Positions 24,731-34,365 of a stretch of 64,000 nt of DNA are shown one piece after another. Numbering within the stretch: the first letter of the stretch is position 1; every line of letters begins with the position of its first letter. The translations under genes were made by a program, and so were the position numbers. Under the pieces are notes generated by a model, which worked only from the letters and a program-made list of their open reading frames with translations, ran no database searches and was not told the DNA's origin. The stretch is from positions 1,736,001-1,800,000 of the forward strand of contig NZ_CP070619.1 of NCBI RefSeq assembly GCF_017068395.1, given 5' to 3'. The DNA comes from Rhodococcus pseudokoreensis. GTDB taxonomy: Bacteria > Actinomycetota > Actinomycetes > Mycobacteriales > Mycobacteriaceae.

Positions 24731-26161
24731 ATGGACCAGACCGCCCGGCCGCCCACGGCCACTCCCCCCGCCGCCCCGGGCGCCTACGAGGCCTCGCTCT
24801 CGCGGAGCATCGGCGTCGGCGGGAACATCCTGATCACCCTGTCGTCGATCTCACCGGCGTCGAGCGTCTTCATCCTCGGCGGCTCCGCCCTCGCTCTGTT
24901 CGGCACCGGCGTCTTCTGGGCATTCCTCATCGCCGGCATCGTGAGCATCCTCATCGCCTTCTGCTACGCCGAACTCGCCTCCGCGTATCCCGTTGCCGGC
25001 GGCGACTACTCGCTGGTGTCGCGGGCACTCGGACCGGCCTTCGGCGTCGCCACGTTCTTCATCAGTCTCATCTCGCTGCCGCTGATCATCGCGGTCTTCG
25101 CCCTCGGGGTCGCCGACTACCTGGGCGTCGCGATCCACGGACTGTCGCCGCAGCAGACCGCACTGGTCGTGGTCGTGATCACCACCGTGACCGCATGTTT
25201 CGACATCCGGACGAACGCGTGGCTCACCGGCGTCTTCCTGGGCGTCGAGATGGCGGCGCTGGCCCTGCTCACCGTCCTCGGTTTCGTCCACATGGAACGG
25301 CCGCTGTCGAGCCTGCTCAGCCCGGAGGTCCTCGACCCGTCCACCGGCCAGCTCGCACCCCTCGCGATCTCCGGACTGATGCTCGCCGTCACCCAGGGGA
25401 TCTTCGCGTACAACGGGTACGGCGGCGCCGTGTACTTCGCCGAGGAGACCAGGAACGCCGCCCGCTCGATCGCGAAGGCCGTGATCTGGAGCGCCGTCAT
25501 CACCGTCGCCACCGAACTCGTCCCGCTGATCGCCATCATGGTCGGCGCCCGCTCGCAGACCGAACTTTTCGGATCCGACCTCCCCGTCGAGGCCTTCCTC
25601 ACCGAACGCGCCGGTCACGCCGTCGCCATGGTGGTCATGCTCTCGATCGCCCTCGCCGTGATCAACGCGATCATCGCCATCACGCTGCAGGCCGGCCGGC
25701 TGCTCTACGCCGCCGCGCGCGATCGCGCCCTCCCTGAGACCGTCGCGGCGCCGCTGCAGGCCGTCAGCACCAAGGGCCGCGTCCCCGTGCTCGCCACCGT
25801 CGTGATGGGCGCCATCGCGTTCGCCTCGTGCTTCGTCCCGCTGGACGTCCTGCTCACCGCCACCGGGTCGACCCTGACGTTCACGTACCTGTTCATCGCG
25901 CTGGCCGCGATCAACCACCGCCGCGGCGGAACCACCCGATCCGGCTACCGCATGCCGCTGTGGCCGCTCGCCCCGGGAATCTGCATCGCCGCACTCGGTC
26001 TCGTCTTCGTCGTCACCCTGCTCGACCCGGCGCAGTGGCTCAGCCTCGGCATCTCCCTCGGACTCGTCGCCGCCGGCTTCGTCTACTTCGCCCTGTACCT
26101 GCGACCGCGCAGGAACACCCACCTGCTGCTGCTCGACGCCGCCCCCGAGGAGACCCGCTGA
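24731..26161 (+). CDS. APC-superfamily amino acid/polyamine permease
   Basis: 476 residues from ATG 24731. About twelve to fourteen membrane helices. Helix 1 has the unwound segment typical of APC carriers (NILITLSSISPASSVFILGG). Another conserved block is FCYAELASAYPVAGGDYSLV in helix 2. The C terminus is short and basic (LYLRPRRNTHLLL). It probably imports an amine or amino-acid derivative. Its stop overlaps the next amidohydrolase start by one base (TGATG), so the two form an operon under the palindrome at 24673. Confidence 0.85.
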   Translation: MDQTARPPTATPPAAPGAYEASLSRSIGVGGNILITLSSISPASSVFILGGSALALFGTGVFWAFLIAGIVSILIAFCYAELASAYPVAGGDYSLVSRALGPAFGVATFFISLISLPLIIAVFALGVADYLGVAIHGLSPQQTALVVVVITTVTACFDIRTNAWLTGVFLGVEMAALALLTVLGFVHMERPLSSLLSPEVLDPSTGQLAPLAISGLMLAVTQGIFAYNGYGGAVYFAEETRNAARSIAKAVIWSAVITVATELVPLIAIMVGARSQTELFGSDLPVEAFLTERAGHAVAMVVMLSIALAVINAIIAITLQAGRLLYAAARDRALPETVAAPLQAVSTKGRVPVLATVVMGAIAFASCFVPLDVLLTATGSTLTFTYLFIALAAINHRRGGTTRSGYRMPLWPLAPGICIAALGLVFVVTLLDPAQWLSLGISLGLVAAGFVYFALYLRPRRNTHLLLLDAAPEETR

Positions 26162-27834
26162 TGCTCGATCTGCTGCTGAACAACGGCGTCGTCCGCACGT
26201 TCGACGCGCCCGGCCGGGCCGAGGCCGTCGGCATCGCGGACGGCCGGATCCGGTACGTCGGGACCACCGAGGACGCTCCGGCGGCCCGGCGGACCATCGA
26301 CCTGCGCGGCCGGCTGGTGACCCCCGGCATCATCGACAGCCACAACCACCTGCTTCTCGGATTCGACCCCGACGCGGTGAGTCTCGAAGGCGCACAGGAC
26401 CTCACGGAGGTCCGGCGGCGGATCGGCGCGCACGCGGCCGCCCGCCCCGACCTCGACTGGATCTGCGCCGAGAACGCCGTCTACTCCGTGGTGACCGGGC
26501 GCAGACCGAACGCCGACGACCTCCGCGGCCTCACGGACCGCCCGGTCTTCATCACCACCTACGACCAGCACTCGGTGTGGCTGAACGACGCCGCGCTGCG
26601 GAAGCTCGGCATCGACCGCGGCACCAGGATCCCCTGGGGACGTCCGGAATTCGACGACCACGGCGCGCCGACCGGCTGGGTCACAGACTTCTACACCAGC
26701 GCGATGACGCGGGCCGGCCTGGCCGGTCTGCAGCGCGACATCCCGATGTACTCCCCCGACCGCCGGTACCGCCGCATCACCTCCAGCCTGGAGATGGCGA
26801 CCGCGTGCGGCATCACCACCGTCGTCGAACCGCAGGTCCCGCTGGCCGAACTCGACCTGATGTACCGTGCGCGCGCCGAGGGGCGGATGCAGTCGCGGGT
26901 GATCACCGCCCTGTTCCACCCGGTCGGCGCCGACGCCGCGTTCCGCCGGGACCTGCGGGAGGCCGTCGACGGCGCGCCGGTCGACGACATGCTCCGGCTC
27001 GGGCCGGTCAAGCTGTACGCCGACGACGTGATCGAGCCGCACACCGCCGCCATGCTCGCCGACTACGCGAACCGGCCGGGCCACCGCGGGGCGCCGAGCC
27101 TGCCGCCGCAGGAGTTCACCGCGATGCTCACCGAACTCGACCGCCTCGGCTTCCAGACGCACACGCACGCGACGGGCGACTGGGGCATCCGGCTGGCGCT
27201 CGACTCGATCGAGCACGCCGCCCGCGTCAACGGCACCACCGACCGGCGGCACGGCATCGTCCACGTCGAGTGCCTGCATCCCGAGGACCTTCCCCGGTTC
27301 CGGGACCTCGGGGTCGTCGCGGCGATGCAGCCGCGGCACTGCTCGCCCGACCTCGTTGCGGGAACGTGGATGGAGAACGTCGGCGAGGACCGGTGGGACC
27401 GGGCGTGGCGTTTCCGTTCGCTCGCCGAGTCGGGGGCGGCGCTGGCGTTCTCCAGCGACTGGCAGGTCGGGGAGATGGATCCGCTCGTCGGCCTCTACTC
27501 CGCCCTGACCCGCTCGGGTCTGGACGGCCGCACCGACTGGACTCCGCGCGAACGGATGGATCTGGATTCGGCGTTGCGGGCGTACACCCGCGGCGGCGCG
27601 TGGGCCTGGCACGCGGAGGACGACCTCGGGGTGATCCGTCCCGGCGCCCACGCCGACCTGGTCGTCTGGTCGGCGGACCTGTACACGCTCGAACCCGGCG
27701 ATCTGCTGGACCAGCGGGCCGACCTCACCCTCGTCGGCGGCGAGGTCGTGCACGACGCCGCCGTCGCGAGCGTCCCCGCGGACGTTCCGTTCGCCGGTTC
27801 CGGGGCGGACGGGCACACCTGCTCGCACGGGTGA
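26161..27834 (+). CDS. YtcJ-type amidohydrolase (second member)
   Basis: 557 residues (MLDLLLNNGVVRTFDAPGRA). Metal-binding motifs: HxH as SHNH in VTPGIIDSHNHLLLGFD, then THATGDWGIRLALDSIEHA and GIVHVECLHPEDL, and an aspartate in LAFSSDWQVGEMDPLVGLY. The C terminus has the sandwich strand ADLVVWSADLYTLEPGDLLD. It is diverged from the paralogue at 22348, so the substrate probably differs. It is translationally coupled to the APC permease upstream and is the last gene before the 185-bp gap preceding the aldehyde dehydrogenase. Confidence 0.85.
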   Translation: MLDLLLNNGVVRTFDAPGRAEAVGIADGRIRYVGTTEDAPAARRTIDLRGRLVTPGIIDSHNHLLLGFDPDAVSLEGAQDLTEVRRRIGAHAAARPDLDWICAENAVYSVVTGRRPNADDLRGLTDRPVFITTYDQHSVWLNDAALRKLGIDRGTRIPWGRPEFDDHGAPTGWVTDFYTSAMTRAGLAGLQRDIPMYSPDRRYRRITSSLEMATACGITTVVEPQVPLAELDLMYRARAEGRMQSRVITALFHPVGADAAFRRDLREAVDGAPVDDMLRLGPVKLYADDVIEPHTAAMLADYANRPGHRGAPSLPPQEFTAMLTELDRLGFQTHTHATGDWGIRLALDSIEHAARVNGTTDRRHGIVHVECLHPEDLPRFRDLGVVAAMQPRHCSPDLVAGTWMENVGEDRWDRAWRFRSLAESGAALAFSSDWQVGEMDPLVGLYSALTRSGLDGRTDWTPRERMDLDSALRAYTRGGAWAWHAEDDLGVIRPGAHADLVVWSADLYTLEPGDLLDQRADLTLVGGEVVHDAAVASVPADVPFAGSGADGHTCSHG

Positions 27835-27901
27835 CGCCGGAGTGGACAACTCGGCGCGGCGGGGGGCGCGTCTTTCACCATTTTGTCAGCTGCCTCTGGC
27901 T

Positions 27902-27917
27902 TGTGAGACAGCGCACA
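27902..27917. promoter_or_regulatory. possible CRP/GlxR site upstream of aldehyde dehydrogenase
   Basis: TGTGAGACAGCGCACA differs from TGTGA-N6-TCACA by one base and lies 103 bp before the dehydrogenase start, in the gap that should hold the promoter of the degradation operon. Confidence 0.4.
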
Positions 27918-28019
27918 CTTGTTTTCAGATGTTCTGCAACTCCGGGCCCCGGTCGGACCGTTCCACCGACGGACCGCTGCGGACCACGAGTTTCGACCCC
28001 ACGAGAGGAACCGGTACCG

Positions 28020-29450
28020 ATGTCGATCGACGTACTCGAGAACTACATCAACGGTGAGTTCGTCGCCTCATCCGCGACGGAGACGCTGGACTTGATCAAC
28101 CCTGTGGACGAGAACGTCGTCGGGCGGGCGCCCGTCTCCACCAAGGCCGATGTGGACGCGGCCGTCGAGGCTGCCGAGCGGGCGTTCGTCACGTGGGGCA
28201 AGACCACTCCGAGCGTGCGGCAGACCGCGTTGCTGAAGCTCGCCGACGCGATCGAGGCGCACAGCGACGAACTCGTCGAGGCCGAGTGCCGCAACACCGG
28301 ACAGCCCAAGCAGGTCATCGCCGACGAAGAGATCAAGGTGGGCGCCGACCAGCTCCGCTTCTTCGCGGGCGCAGCCCGCATGCTCGAAGGCAAGGCGGCC
28401 GGCGAATACATGGACGGCTTCACGTCCTACGTGCGCCGCGAGCCGATCGGCGTCGTCGGTCAGGTCACCCCGTGGAACTACCCGTTCATGATGGCCCTGT
28501 GGAAGATCGGCCCCGCGCTCGCGGCGGGCAACACGATCGTCCTCAAGCCCAGCGACACCACCCCGAACAGCACGCTCGTCCTCGCCCGGCTGACCAAGGG
28601 GATCCTCCCGGACGGTGTCTTCAACGTCGTCCTCGGCAACGGCGAGACCGGCGCCACCCTCGTGGAGAACCCCGCCCTCGGACTGGTGTCGATCACCGGC
28701 TCCGTGCGGGCGGGCATCGCCGTCGCCGTCTCCGCCGCACGCCAGCTCAAGCGCGCCCACCTCGAGCTCGGCGGCAAGGCGCCCGCGATCGTCTTCGGCG
28801 ACGTCGACATCGAGAAGACCGCGAGCGGCATCGCCGAGGCCGCCTTCTTCAACGGCGGTCAGGACTGCACCGCCGCCACCCGCGTCCTCGTCCACGAGTC
28901 CATCCACGACCAGCTCGTCGACGCCCTCGTCCGCAAGGCCGAGACGCTCGAGCCGGGCCTGCCCGACGACCCGGACACGTTCTACGGCCCGCTCAACAAC
29001 GTCAACCACTTCAACGCGGTCAGCTCCAAGATCGCCGAGCTCCCCGCGTCGGCGAAGATCGTCACCGGCGGAAAGCGTTCGGGAGAGCAGGGTTTCTTCT
29101 TCGAACCGACCGTGATCACCGGAGTCGACCAGCGCGACGACATCGTGCAGGAGGAGACGTTCGGTCCCATCCTCACCGTGCAGAGCTTCTCCGACGAGAA
29201 GGAGGCCGTGACCCTCGCCAACGACGTCCGGTACGGTCTGGCGTCGAGCGTGTGGACCAACGATCACGGCGTCACGCAACGACTCTCGGCCGCACTCGAT
29301 TTCGGTGCCGTCTGGATCAACTGCCACATCCCGCTGGTCGCCGAGATGCCGCACGGCGGATTCAAGTACTCCGGATACGGCAAGGACCTCTCCGGCTACG
29401 GCGTCGAGGACTACACCCGCATCAAGCACGTCATGAGCTCCAACGACTGA
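28020..29450 (+). CDS. gamma-aminobutyraldehyde dehydrogenase (ALDH family)
   Basis: 476 residues; ATG 28020 after GAGAGGAACC. Catalytic Cys283 (FNGGQDCTAATR) and Glu249 (HLELGGKAPAIVFG) are present, with NAD-binding QVTPWNYPFMMALWKIGPAL. The QDC context and length fit the PatD/Prr class that oxidises 4-aminobutanal to GABA, the step after putrescine oxidase. It is directly upstream of GABA transaminase and part of the main degradation operon. A general amine-derived aldehyde specificity cannot be excluded. Confidence 0.9.
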   Translation: MSIDVLENYINGEFVASSATETLDLINPVDENVVGRAPVSTKADVDAAVEAAERAFVTWGKTTPSVRQTALLKLADAIEAHSDELVEAECRNTGQPKQVIADEEIKVGADQLRFFAGAARMLEGKAAGEYMDGFTSYVRREPIGVVGQVTPWNYPFMMALWKIGPALAAGNTIVLKPSDTTPNSTLVLARLTKGILPDGVFNVVLGNGETGATLVENPALGLVSITGSVRAGIAVAVSAARQLKRAHLELGGKAPAIVFGDVDIEKTASGIAEAAFFNGGQDCTAATRVLVHESIHDQLVDALVRKAETLEPGLPDDPDTFYGPLNNVNHFNAVSSKIAELPASAKIVTGGKRSGEQGFFFEPTVITGVDQRDDIVQEETFGPILTVQSFSDEKEAVTLANDVRYGLASSVWTNDHGVTQRLSAALDFGAVWINCHIPLVAEMPHGGFKYSGYGKDLSGYGVEDYTRIKHVMSSND

Positions 29451-29502
29451 CGTCGCTCCCCCCCATCCCATCCACGTCACGACCTTTGAGGACTGCACCA
29501 TC

Positions 29503-30843
29503 ATGAACGACATCCAGTACCGGCTGCCGCAGAAGCGCGCCCTGGTCACCGAGCTCCCCGGCCCGAAGTCGGCGGCCCTCACCGCACGTCGCCGCGCCAC
29601 CGTGGCCGCGGGCGTCGGCTCCAGCGTCCCCGTGTACGCGGCGGATGCCGACGGTGGTGTGGTCGTCGACGTCGACGGCAACTCCCTGATCGACCTCGGC
29701 TCGGGCATTGCCGTCACCAGTGTGGGCGCGTCCGATCCGGCCGTCGCCGAGGCGGTCCGGGAGCAGGTCGGGCACTTCACCCACACCTGCTTCATGGTCA
29801 CCCCGTACGAGGGCTACGTCCGGGTGGCGGAGGAACTCGCCGCCCTCACCCCCGGCGACCACGAGAAGCGCACCGTCCTGTTCAACTCGGGCGCCGAGGC
29901 GGTGGAGAACGCGATCAAGGTTGCCCGCCTCGCCACCGGCCGCGACGCCGTCGTCGCATTCGACCACGCCTACCACGGTCGCACGAACCTGACGATGGCC
30001 CTCACCGCCAAGTCGATGCCCTACAAGGCCCACTTCGGCCCGTTCGCGCCCGAGGTGTACCGGCTCCCGATGTCCTACCCGTACCGGGACCAGGACGGAC
30101 TGACCGGCGAGCAGGCCGCTCAGCGCGCCATCAGCCAGATGGAGAAGCAGATCGGCGCCGATTCGCTCGCGGCGATCATCATCGAGCCGATCCAGGGCGA
30201 GGGCGGATTCATCGTTCCCGCCGAGGGATTCCTCCCCACCCTGGTGAACTGGGCCCGCGCCAACGGCGTCGTGTTCATCGCCGACGAGGTGCAGACCGGC
30301 TTCTCCCGCACCGGCGCCTGGTTCGCGTGCGAGCACGAGGAGATCGTCCCGGACATCATCACGATGGCCAAGGGCATGGCGGGCGGAATGCCGCTGTCCG
30401 CGATCACGGGCCGCGCCGAACTCCTCGACAAGGTGCACCCGGGCGGACTGGGTGGCACGTACGGCGGCAACCCCGTCGCGTGTGCCGCCGCGCTCGCCGC
30501 GATCGACAGCATGCGGAAGTTCGACCTGCCCGCTCGTGCACAGCACATCAGCGACCTGGCCCTGCCGCGGCTGCAGGCCCTCGCCGCCGAGGTCGGGGTC
30601 ATCGGTGACGTGCGTGGACGCGGCGCGATGCTCGCGATGGAGTTCGTCAAGCCCGGCACGACCGAGCCGGATGCGGAACTGACGAAGGCCATTGCCGCCC
30701 GTGCGCTCGAACAAGGTGTCATTCTGCTGACATGCGGTACGTACGGCAACGTCATCCGGCTGCTTCCGCCGCTGGTCATCGGCGACGACCTGCTCGACGA
30801 CGCCCTGACCGTGATCGAGCAGATCGTGCGCTCGCTCGTCTGA
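29503..30843 (+). CDS. gabT: 4-aminobutyrate transaminase
   Basis: 446 residues. A class III PLP aminotransferase with Asp261 (FIADEVQTGFSRTG) and Schiff-base Lys290 (IITMAKGMAGGMPLSAI). The phosphate-binding motif is VLFNSGAEAVENAIKVAR. It transfers the amino group of GABA to 2-oxoglutarate, giving succinate semialdehyde and glutamate; the glutamate can feed the NAD-GDH at 14490. It lies between the aminobutyraldehyde dehydrogenase and the copper amine oxidase. The family B palindrome follows its stop at once. Confidence 0.93.
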   Translation: MNDIQYRLPQKRALVTELPGPKSAALTARRRATVAAGVGSSVPVYAADADGGVVVDVDGNSLIDLGSGIAVTSVGASDPAVAEAVREQVGHFTHTCFMVTPYEGYVRVAEELAALTPGDHEKRTVLFNSGAEAVENAIKVARLATGRDAVVAFDHAYHGRTNLTMALTAKSMPYKAHFGPFAPEVYRLPMSYPYRDQDGLTGEQAAQRAISQMEKQIGADSLAAIIIEPIQGEGGFIVPAEGFLPTLVNWARANGVVFIADEVQTGFSRTGAWFACEHEEIVPDIITMAKGMAGGMPLSAITGRAELLDKVHPGGLGGTYGGNPVACAAALAAIDSMRKFDLPARAQHISDLALPRLQALAAEVGVIGDVRGRGAMLAMEFVKPGTTEPDAELTKAIAARALEQGVILLTCGTYGNVIRLLPPLVIGDDLLDDALTVIEQIVRSLV

Positions 30844-30845
30844 CC

Positions 30846-30887
30846 CGTGCGCCTTTCCGGTAGCCACCACTACCGGAAAGGCGCACG
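30846..30887. repeat. dispersed palindrome, family B copy 1
   Basis: The 18-bp perfect arms CGTGCGCCTTTCCGGTAG and CTACCGGAAAGGCGCACG flank a 6-base loop. It begins 3 bp after the gabT stop. A second copy is at 52283-52328. It may attenuate read-through from gabT into the copper amine oxidase gene. Confidence 0.85.
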
Positions 30888-30925
30888 AGCACGAACCCGC
30901 CCACCCATCGACCAGAGGAGACATC

Positions 30926-32884
30926 ATGACCCGGACGACCACCGGCACGTTCCATCCTCTGGACCCGTTGGGGGCGGACGAATTCGCGAAGGCCGCGGCC
31001 GTCCTCGCCCGGGAACACGGGGTCGGGGACGGCTGGCGGTTCGCGTCGATCGAACTCGCCGAACCGGACAAGGCCGCGGTGTCGGCGTTCGACACGTCGG
31101 GCACCGTCCCGGACCGCCGGGCGATCGTCGTGTGCTTCGACCGCGGCAGCGGAGACACCTACAAGGCGCTCGTCTCGCTGACCGGAGACAACGTGGTCTC
31201 CTGGCAGCACATCCCGGACGTCCAGGCCAATTTCACGGTCGACGAATGGGAAGAGGCCGACGCCTTCCTCCGCGGACACCCCGACGTGATCGCGGCGCTC
31301 GCGAAGCGCGGGATCACGGACATGAGCCTGGTGTTCATGGACGTGTGGACGTACGGCGACGCGGTGACCCCGGAGAAGTACAGGGGCCGCCGGCTCGGGT
31401 GGTCGGACACCTGGGTGCGGTCGGCCGAGGGCGCCAACCCGTATGCGGGCCCGGTCAACGGTTTCCACTGCGTGATCGACGTCAACAAGATGGAACTGCT
31501 CGAGATCGAGGACACGTTCAGCGTCGAACGTCCCGAGGTCATGGGCGAGTACGTGCCCCGGCACATCCCGGAGCGGATCCGGAACGCGAGCACCCGGCCG
31601 CCGTTGAAGCCGTTGGACATCGTCCAGCCGGAGGGACCGTCGTTCACCCTCGAGGGCAACAAACTCGAATGGCAGAACTGGTCGCTGCGGGTGGGATTCA
31701 ACTACCGCGAGGGCATGACCCTGCACGCGGTGACGTACAACGACAACGGCCGGGTGCGTTCGATCGCGAACCGGATGTCGTTCGCGGAGATGGCGGTGCC
31801 GTACCGCGACACCAGCACCGATCACTACCGCCGCACCGCCTTCGACATCGGTGAGTGGGGCATCGGGTTCATGACCACCTCACTCACCCTGGGCTGCGAC
31901 TGCCTCGGCGAGATCCGGTACCTCGACGCCGTCCTCCACGACAGCCACGGTGTGCCGTTCACGATCGAGAACGCGATCTGTATCCACGAGGAGGACAACG
32001 CCGTCCTCTGGAAGCACGTCGACCACGACGGCGCCGAGGTGCGCCGCATGCGGCGGCTGACGGTGTCGACGCACGTGACGGTCGCGAATTACGAGTACCT
32101 CGTCTACTGGCGGTTCTACCAGGACGGCAACATCGAGTGCGAGGTCCGCGCCACCGGGATCATGGTGGTCAGCCATTTCCCCGAAGGCGGTGAGCATCCG
32201 AGCGGCACGCTGGTCGACACCCGCACGTACGCGCCGTTCCACCAGCATTTCCTGGTCGCGCGGCTCGACCTCGACGTCGACGGCACCGAGAACACGGTGT
32301 ACGCGACCGAGACCGAGATCGTGCCGATGGGCCCGGACAATCCCCTGGGTCTGGCACTGCGCCAGAAGAACACCCCGCTGCGCACCGAACTCGAGGGCAG
32401 GCAGGACTTCGACTGGCAGAGCCAACGGGCGTGGAAGGTCGTCAACGACAACACGACCACCGGACTCGGCACCGCCCCCGCCTACAAACTCGTTCCCGGC
32501 GGTGCGATCCCGTCGATGTTCGACCCGGCGTCCCCGATCTTCCAGCGCACCGGCGCGATCGGCCACACCGTCTGGGTGACGCCCAACTCCCCCGACGAAC
32601 GCTGGCCCGCCGGGGAATTCGTGAACCAGAGCAAGGTCGATCACGGACTCCCCGCCTGGACCGCGGCCGACCGCCCGATCGAGAACACCGACGTGGTGCT
32701 CTGGTACACGTTCGGGATCCACCACATTCCGCGGCCGGAGGACTGGCCGATCATGCCTGCGGACACCGTGTCCTTCTGGCTGAAGCCGGCCGGATTCTTC
32801 GACCGCAACCCCGCCCTCGACGTCGCCCCCACCCCGGAGGCGTGCGATCACCACCATCCCCACCACGAGGACTCCGATGACTGA
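30926..32884 (+). CDS. copper-containing primary amine oxidase
   Basis: 652 residues; GAGGAGACATC precedes the ATG. The topaquinone precursor is Tyr389 in VANYEYLVYW. The catalytic base is Asp307 (TAFDIGEWG). Copper ligands are His439 and His441 (FHQHFLVARLD) and His600 (GIHHIPRPEDWPIMP). No signal peptide, so it is cytoplasmic like other actinobacterial CuAOs. It oxidises primary amines to aldehydes with H2O2 and ammonia. Its place between gabT and gabD suggests putrescine, cadaverine or an aromatic amine as substrate, in parallel with the FAD putrescine oxidase. The His/Asp-rich tail (CDHHHPHHEDSDD) may help load copper. Confidence 0.95.
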   Translation: MTRTTTGTFHPLDPLGADEFAKAAAVLAREHGVGDGWRFASIELAEPDKAAVSAFDTSGTVPDRRAIVVCFDRGSGDTYKALVSLTGDNVVSWQHIPDVQANFTVDEWEEADAFLRGHPDVIAALAKRGITDMSLVFMDVWTYGDAVTPEKYRGRRLGWSDTWVRSAEGANPYAGPVNGFHCVIDVNKMELLEIEDTFSVERPEVMGEYVPRHIPERIRNASTRPPLKPLDIVQPEGPSFTLEGNKLEWQNWSLRVGFNYREGMTLHAVTYNDNGRVRSIANRMSFAEMAVPYRDTSTDHYRRTAFDIGEWGIGFMTTSLTLGCDCLGEIRYLDAVLHDSHGVPFTIENAICIHEEDNAVLWKHVDHDGAEVRRMRRLTVSTHVTVANYEYLVYWRFYQDGNIECEVRATGIMVVSHFPEGGEHPSGTLVDTRTYAPFHQHFLVARLDLDVDGTENTVYATETEIVPMGPDNPLGLALRQKNTPLRTELEGRQDFDWQSQRAWKVVNDNTTTGLGTAPAYKLVPGGAIPSMFDPASPIFQRTGAIGHTVWVTPNSPDERWPAGEFVNQSKVDHGLPAWTAADRPIENTDVVLWYTFGIHHIPRPEDWPIMPADTVSFWLKPAGFFDRNPALDVAPTPEACDHHHPHHEDSDD

Positions 32885-34331
32885 TTTCGAACGGCTCCGC
32901 GCCACCCTGCCCACCGGTCTGTGGATCGACGGCGCCCAGACCGACCCGATCGACGGCGGCACCTTCCCGGTGTACGACCCGGCAACGGGCACCCTCATCG
33001 CCGACGTCGCGGATGCGGGTGGCAAGGACGCGATGCGCGCACTGGACTCCGCCGCGGCGGTCCAGGAGGAATGGGCGGCGACCGCACCCCGGCAGCGGTC
33101 GATCATCCTGCGGTCGGCGTGGGAGAAGGTCATCGAGCGCACCGACGACCTCGCGCTGCTCATGACGATGGAAATGGGCAAGGCCCTGCCGGAGAGCCGC
33201 GGCGAGGTGAATTACGGCGCCGAGTTCCTGCGCTGGTTCAGCGAGGAAGCCGTCCGCATCCAGGGTCGCTACACCACGTCGCCGTCGGGCAGCGGACGGA
33301 TCATGGTCACCAAGGTGCCCGTCGGACCCACCCTGGCCGTCACGCCGTGGAACTTCCCGCTCGCGATGGGCACCCGCAAGATCGGCCCCGCACTCGCCGC
33401 AGGCTGCACGATCATCGTCAAGCCCGCCGAGGACACCCCGCTCACCATGCTGCTGCTCGCCGAGATCTTCGCCGAGGCAGGGCTGCCCGCCGGTGTGCTG
33501 TCGGTGCTGCCTGCGTCGAACGCCGCCGCCGTCACCGAACCGCTGCTCGCCGACCCGCGGCTGCGGAAGGTGACGTTCACCGGATCCACCCGCGTCGGCA
33601 AGATCCTCATCGAGCAGTCCGCCCAGCAGGTTCTGCGCACATCGATGGAACTCGGCGGCAACGCGCCGTTCGTGGTGTTCGACGACGCGGACATCGACGC
33701 CGCGGTCGAGGGCGCGATGGCCGCGAAGATGCGCAACGGCGGCGAGGCGTGCACCGCCGCCAACCGCCTGATCGTCGCGAACTCGGTGCGCGAGGAGTTC
33801 ACCACCAAGCTCACCGGCCGGATCGCCGCGCTCACCGTCGGACCGGGCAGCGAGGACGGCACCAACGTCGGTCCCCTCGTCAACGAGAAGCAACGCCGCA
33901 ACGTGGCGTCCCTCGTCGACGACGCCGTCGCCGCGGGCGCCCGGGTCCGCACCGGCGGCAAGTCCGTCGACGGTCCCGGCTACTTCTTCCAGCCCACCGT
34001 CCTCGACGAGGTGCCCGCCAACGCGCGCATCGTCCGCGAGGAGATCTTCGGACCCGTCGCCGCGATCACCGGGTTCGACACCGAGGCCGAGGGCGTCGCC
34101 GCCGCGAACGACACCGAATACGGTCTCGCCGCATACATCTACACGCAGAACGTCGACCGCGCATTCCGCGTCGCCGACAAGCTCGAAAGCGGCATGGTCG
34201 GCGTCAACCGCGGAGTGATCTCCGACGTCGCCGCGCCGTTCGGTGGAGTCAAGCAGTCCGGACTCGGCAGCGAAGGCGGCACCGAAGGCATCGAGGAGTA
34301 CCTCGAGACCAAGTACGTCGGCTTCGCGTAA
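32877..34331 (+). CDS. gabD: succinate-semialdehyde dehydrogenase (first of two)
   Basis: 484 residues starting 8 bases inside the end of the amine oxidase gene. Catalytic Cys292 ([11 protein letters not shown]) and Glu258 ([15 protein letters not shown]), with the coenzyme-binding segment [20 protein letters not shown]. The [14 protein letters not shown] and [10 protein letters not shown] blocks are typical of GabD enzymes. It oxidises succinate semialdehyde to succinate for the TCA cycle. A close paralogue is at 61005-62459. Confidence 0.92.
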   Translation: MTDFERLRATLPTGLWIDGAQTDPIDGGTFPVYDPATGTLIADVADAGGKDAMRALDSAAAVQEEWAATAPRQRSIILRSAWEKVIERTDDLALLMTMEMGKALPESRGEVNYGAEFLRWFSEEAVRIQGRYTTSPSGSGRIMVTKVPVGPTLAVTPWNFPLAMGTRKIGPALAAGCTIIVKPAEDTPLTMLLLAEIFAEAGLPAGVLSVLPASNAAAVTEPLLADPRLRKVTFTGSTRVGKILIEQSAQQVLRTSMELGGNAPFVVFDDADIDAAVEGAMAAKMRNGGEACTAANRLIVANSVREEFTTKLTGRIAALTVGPGSEDGTNVGPLVNEKQRRNVASLVDDAVAAGARVRTGGKSVDGPGYFFQPTVLDEVPANARIVREEIFGPVAAITGFDTEAEGVAAANDTEYGLAAYIYTQNVDRAFRVADKLESGMVGVNRGVISDVAAPFGGVKQSGLGSEGGTEGIEEYLETKYVGFA

Positions 34332-34365
34332 ACCCCCCGCCCCGAGACAGAACGGAACCGTCACC

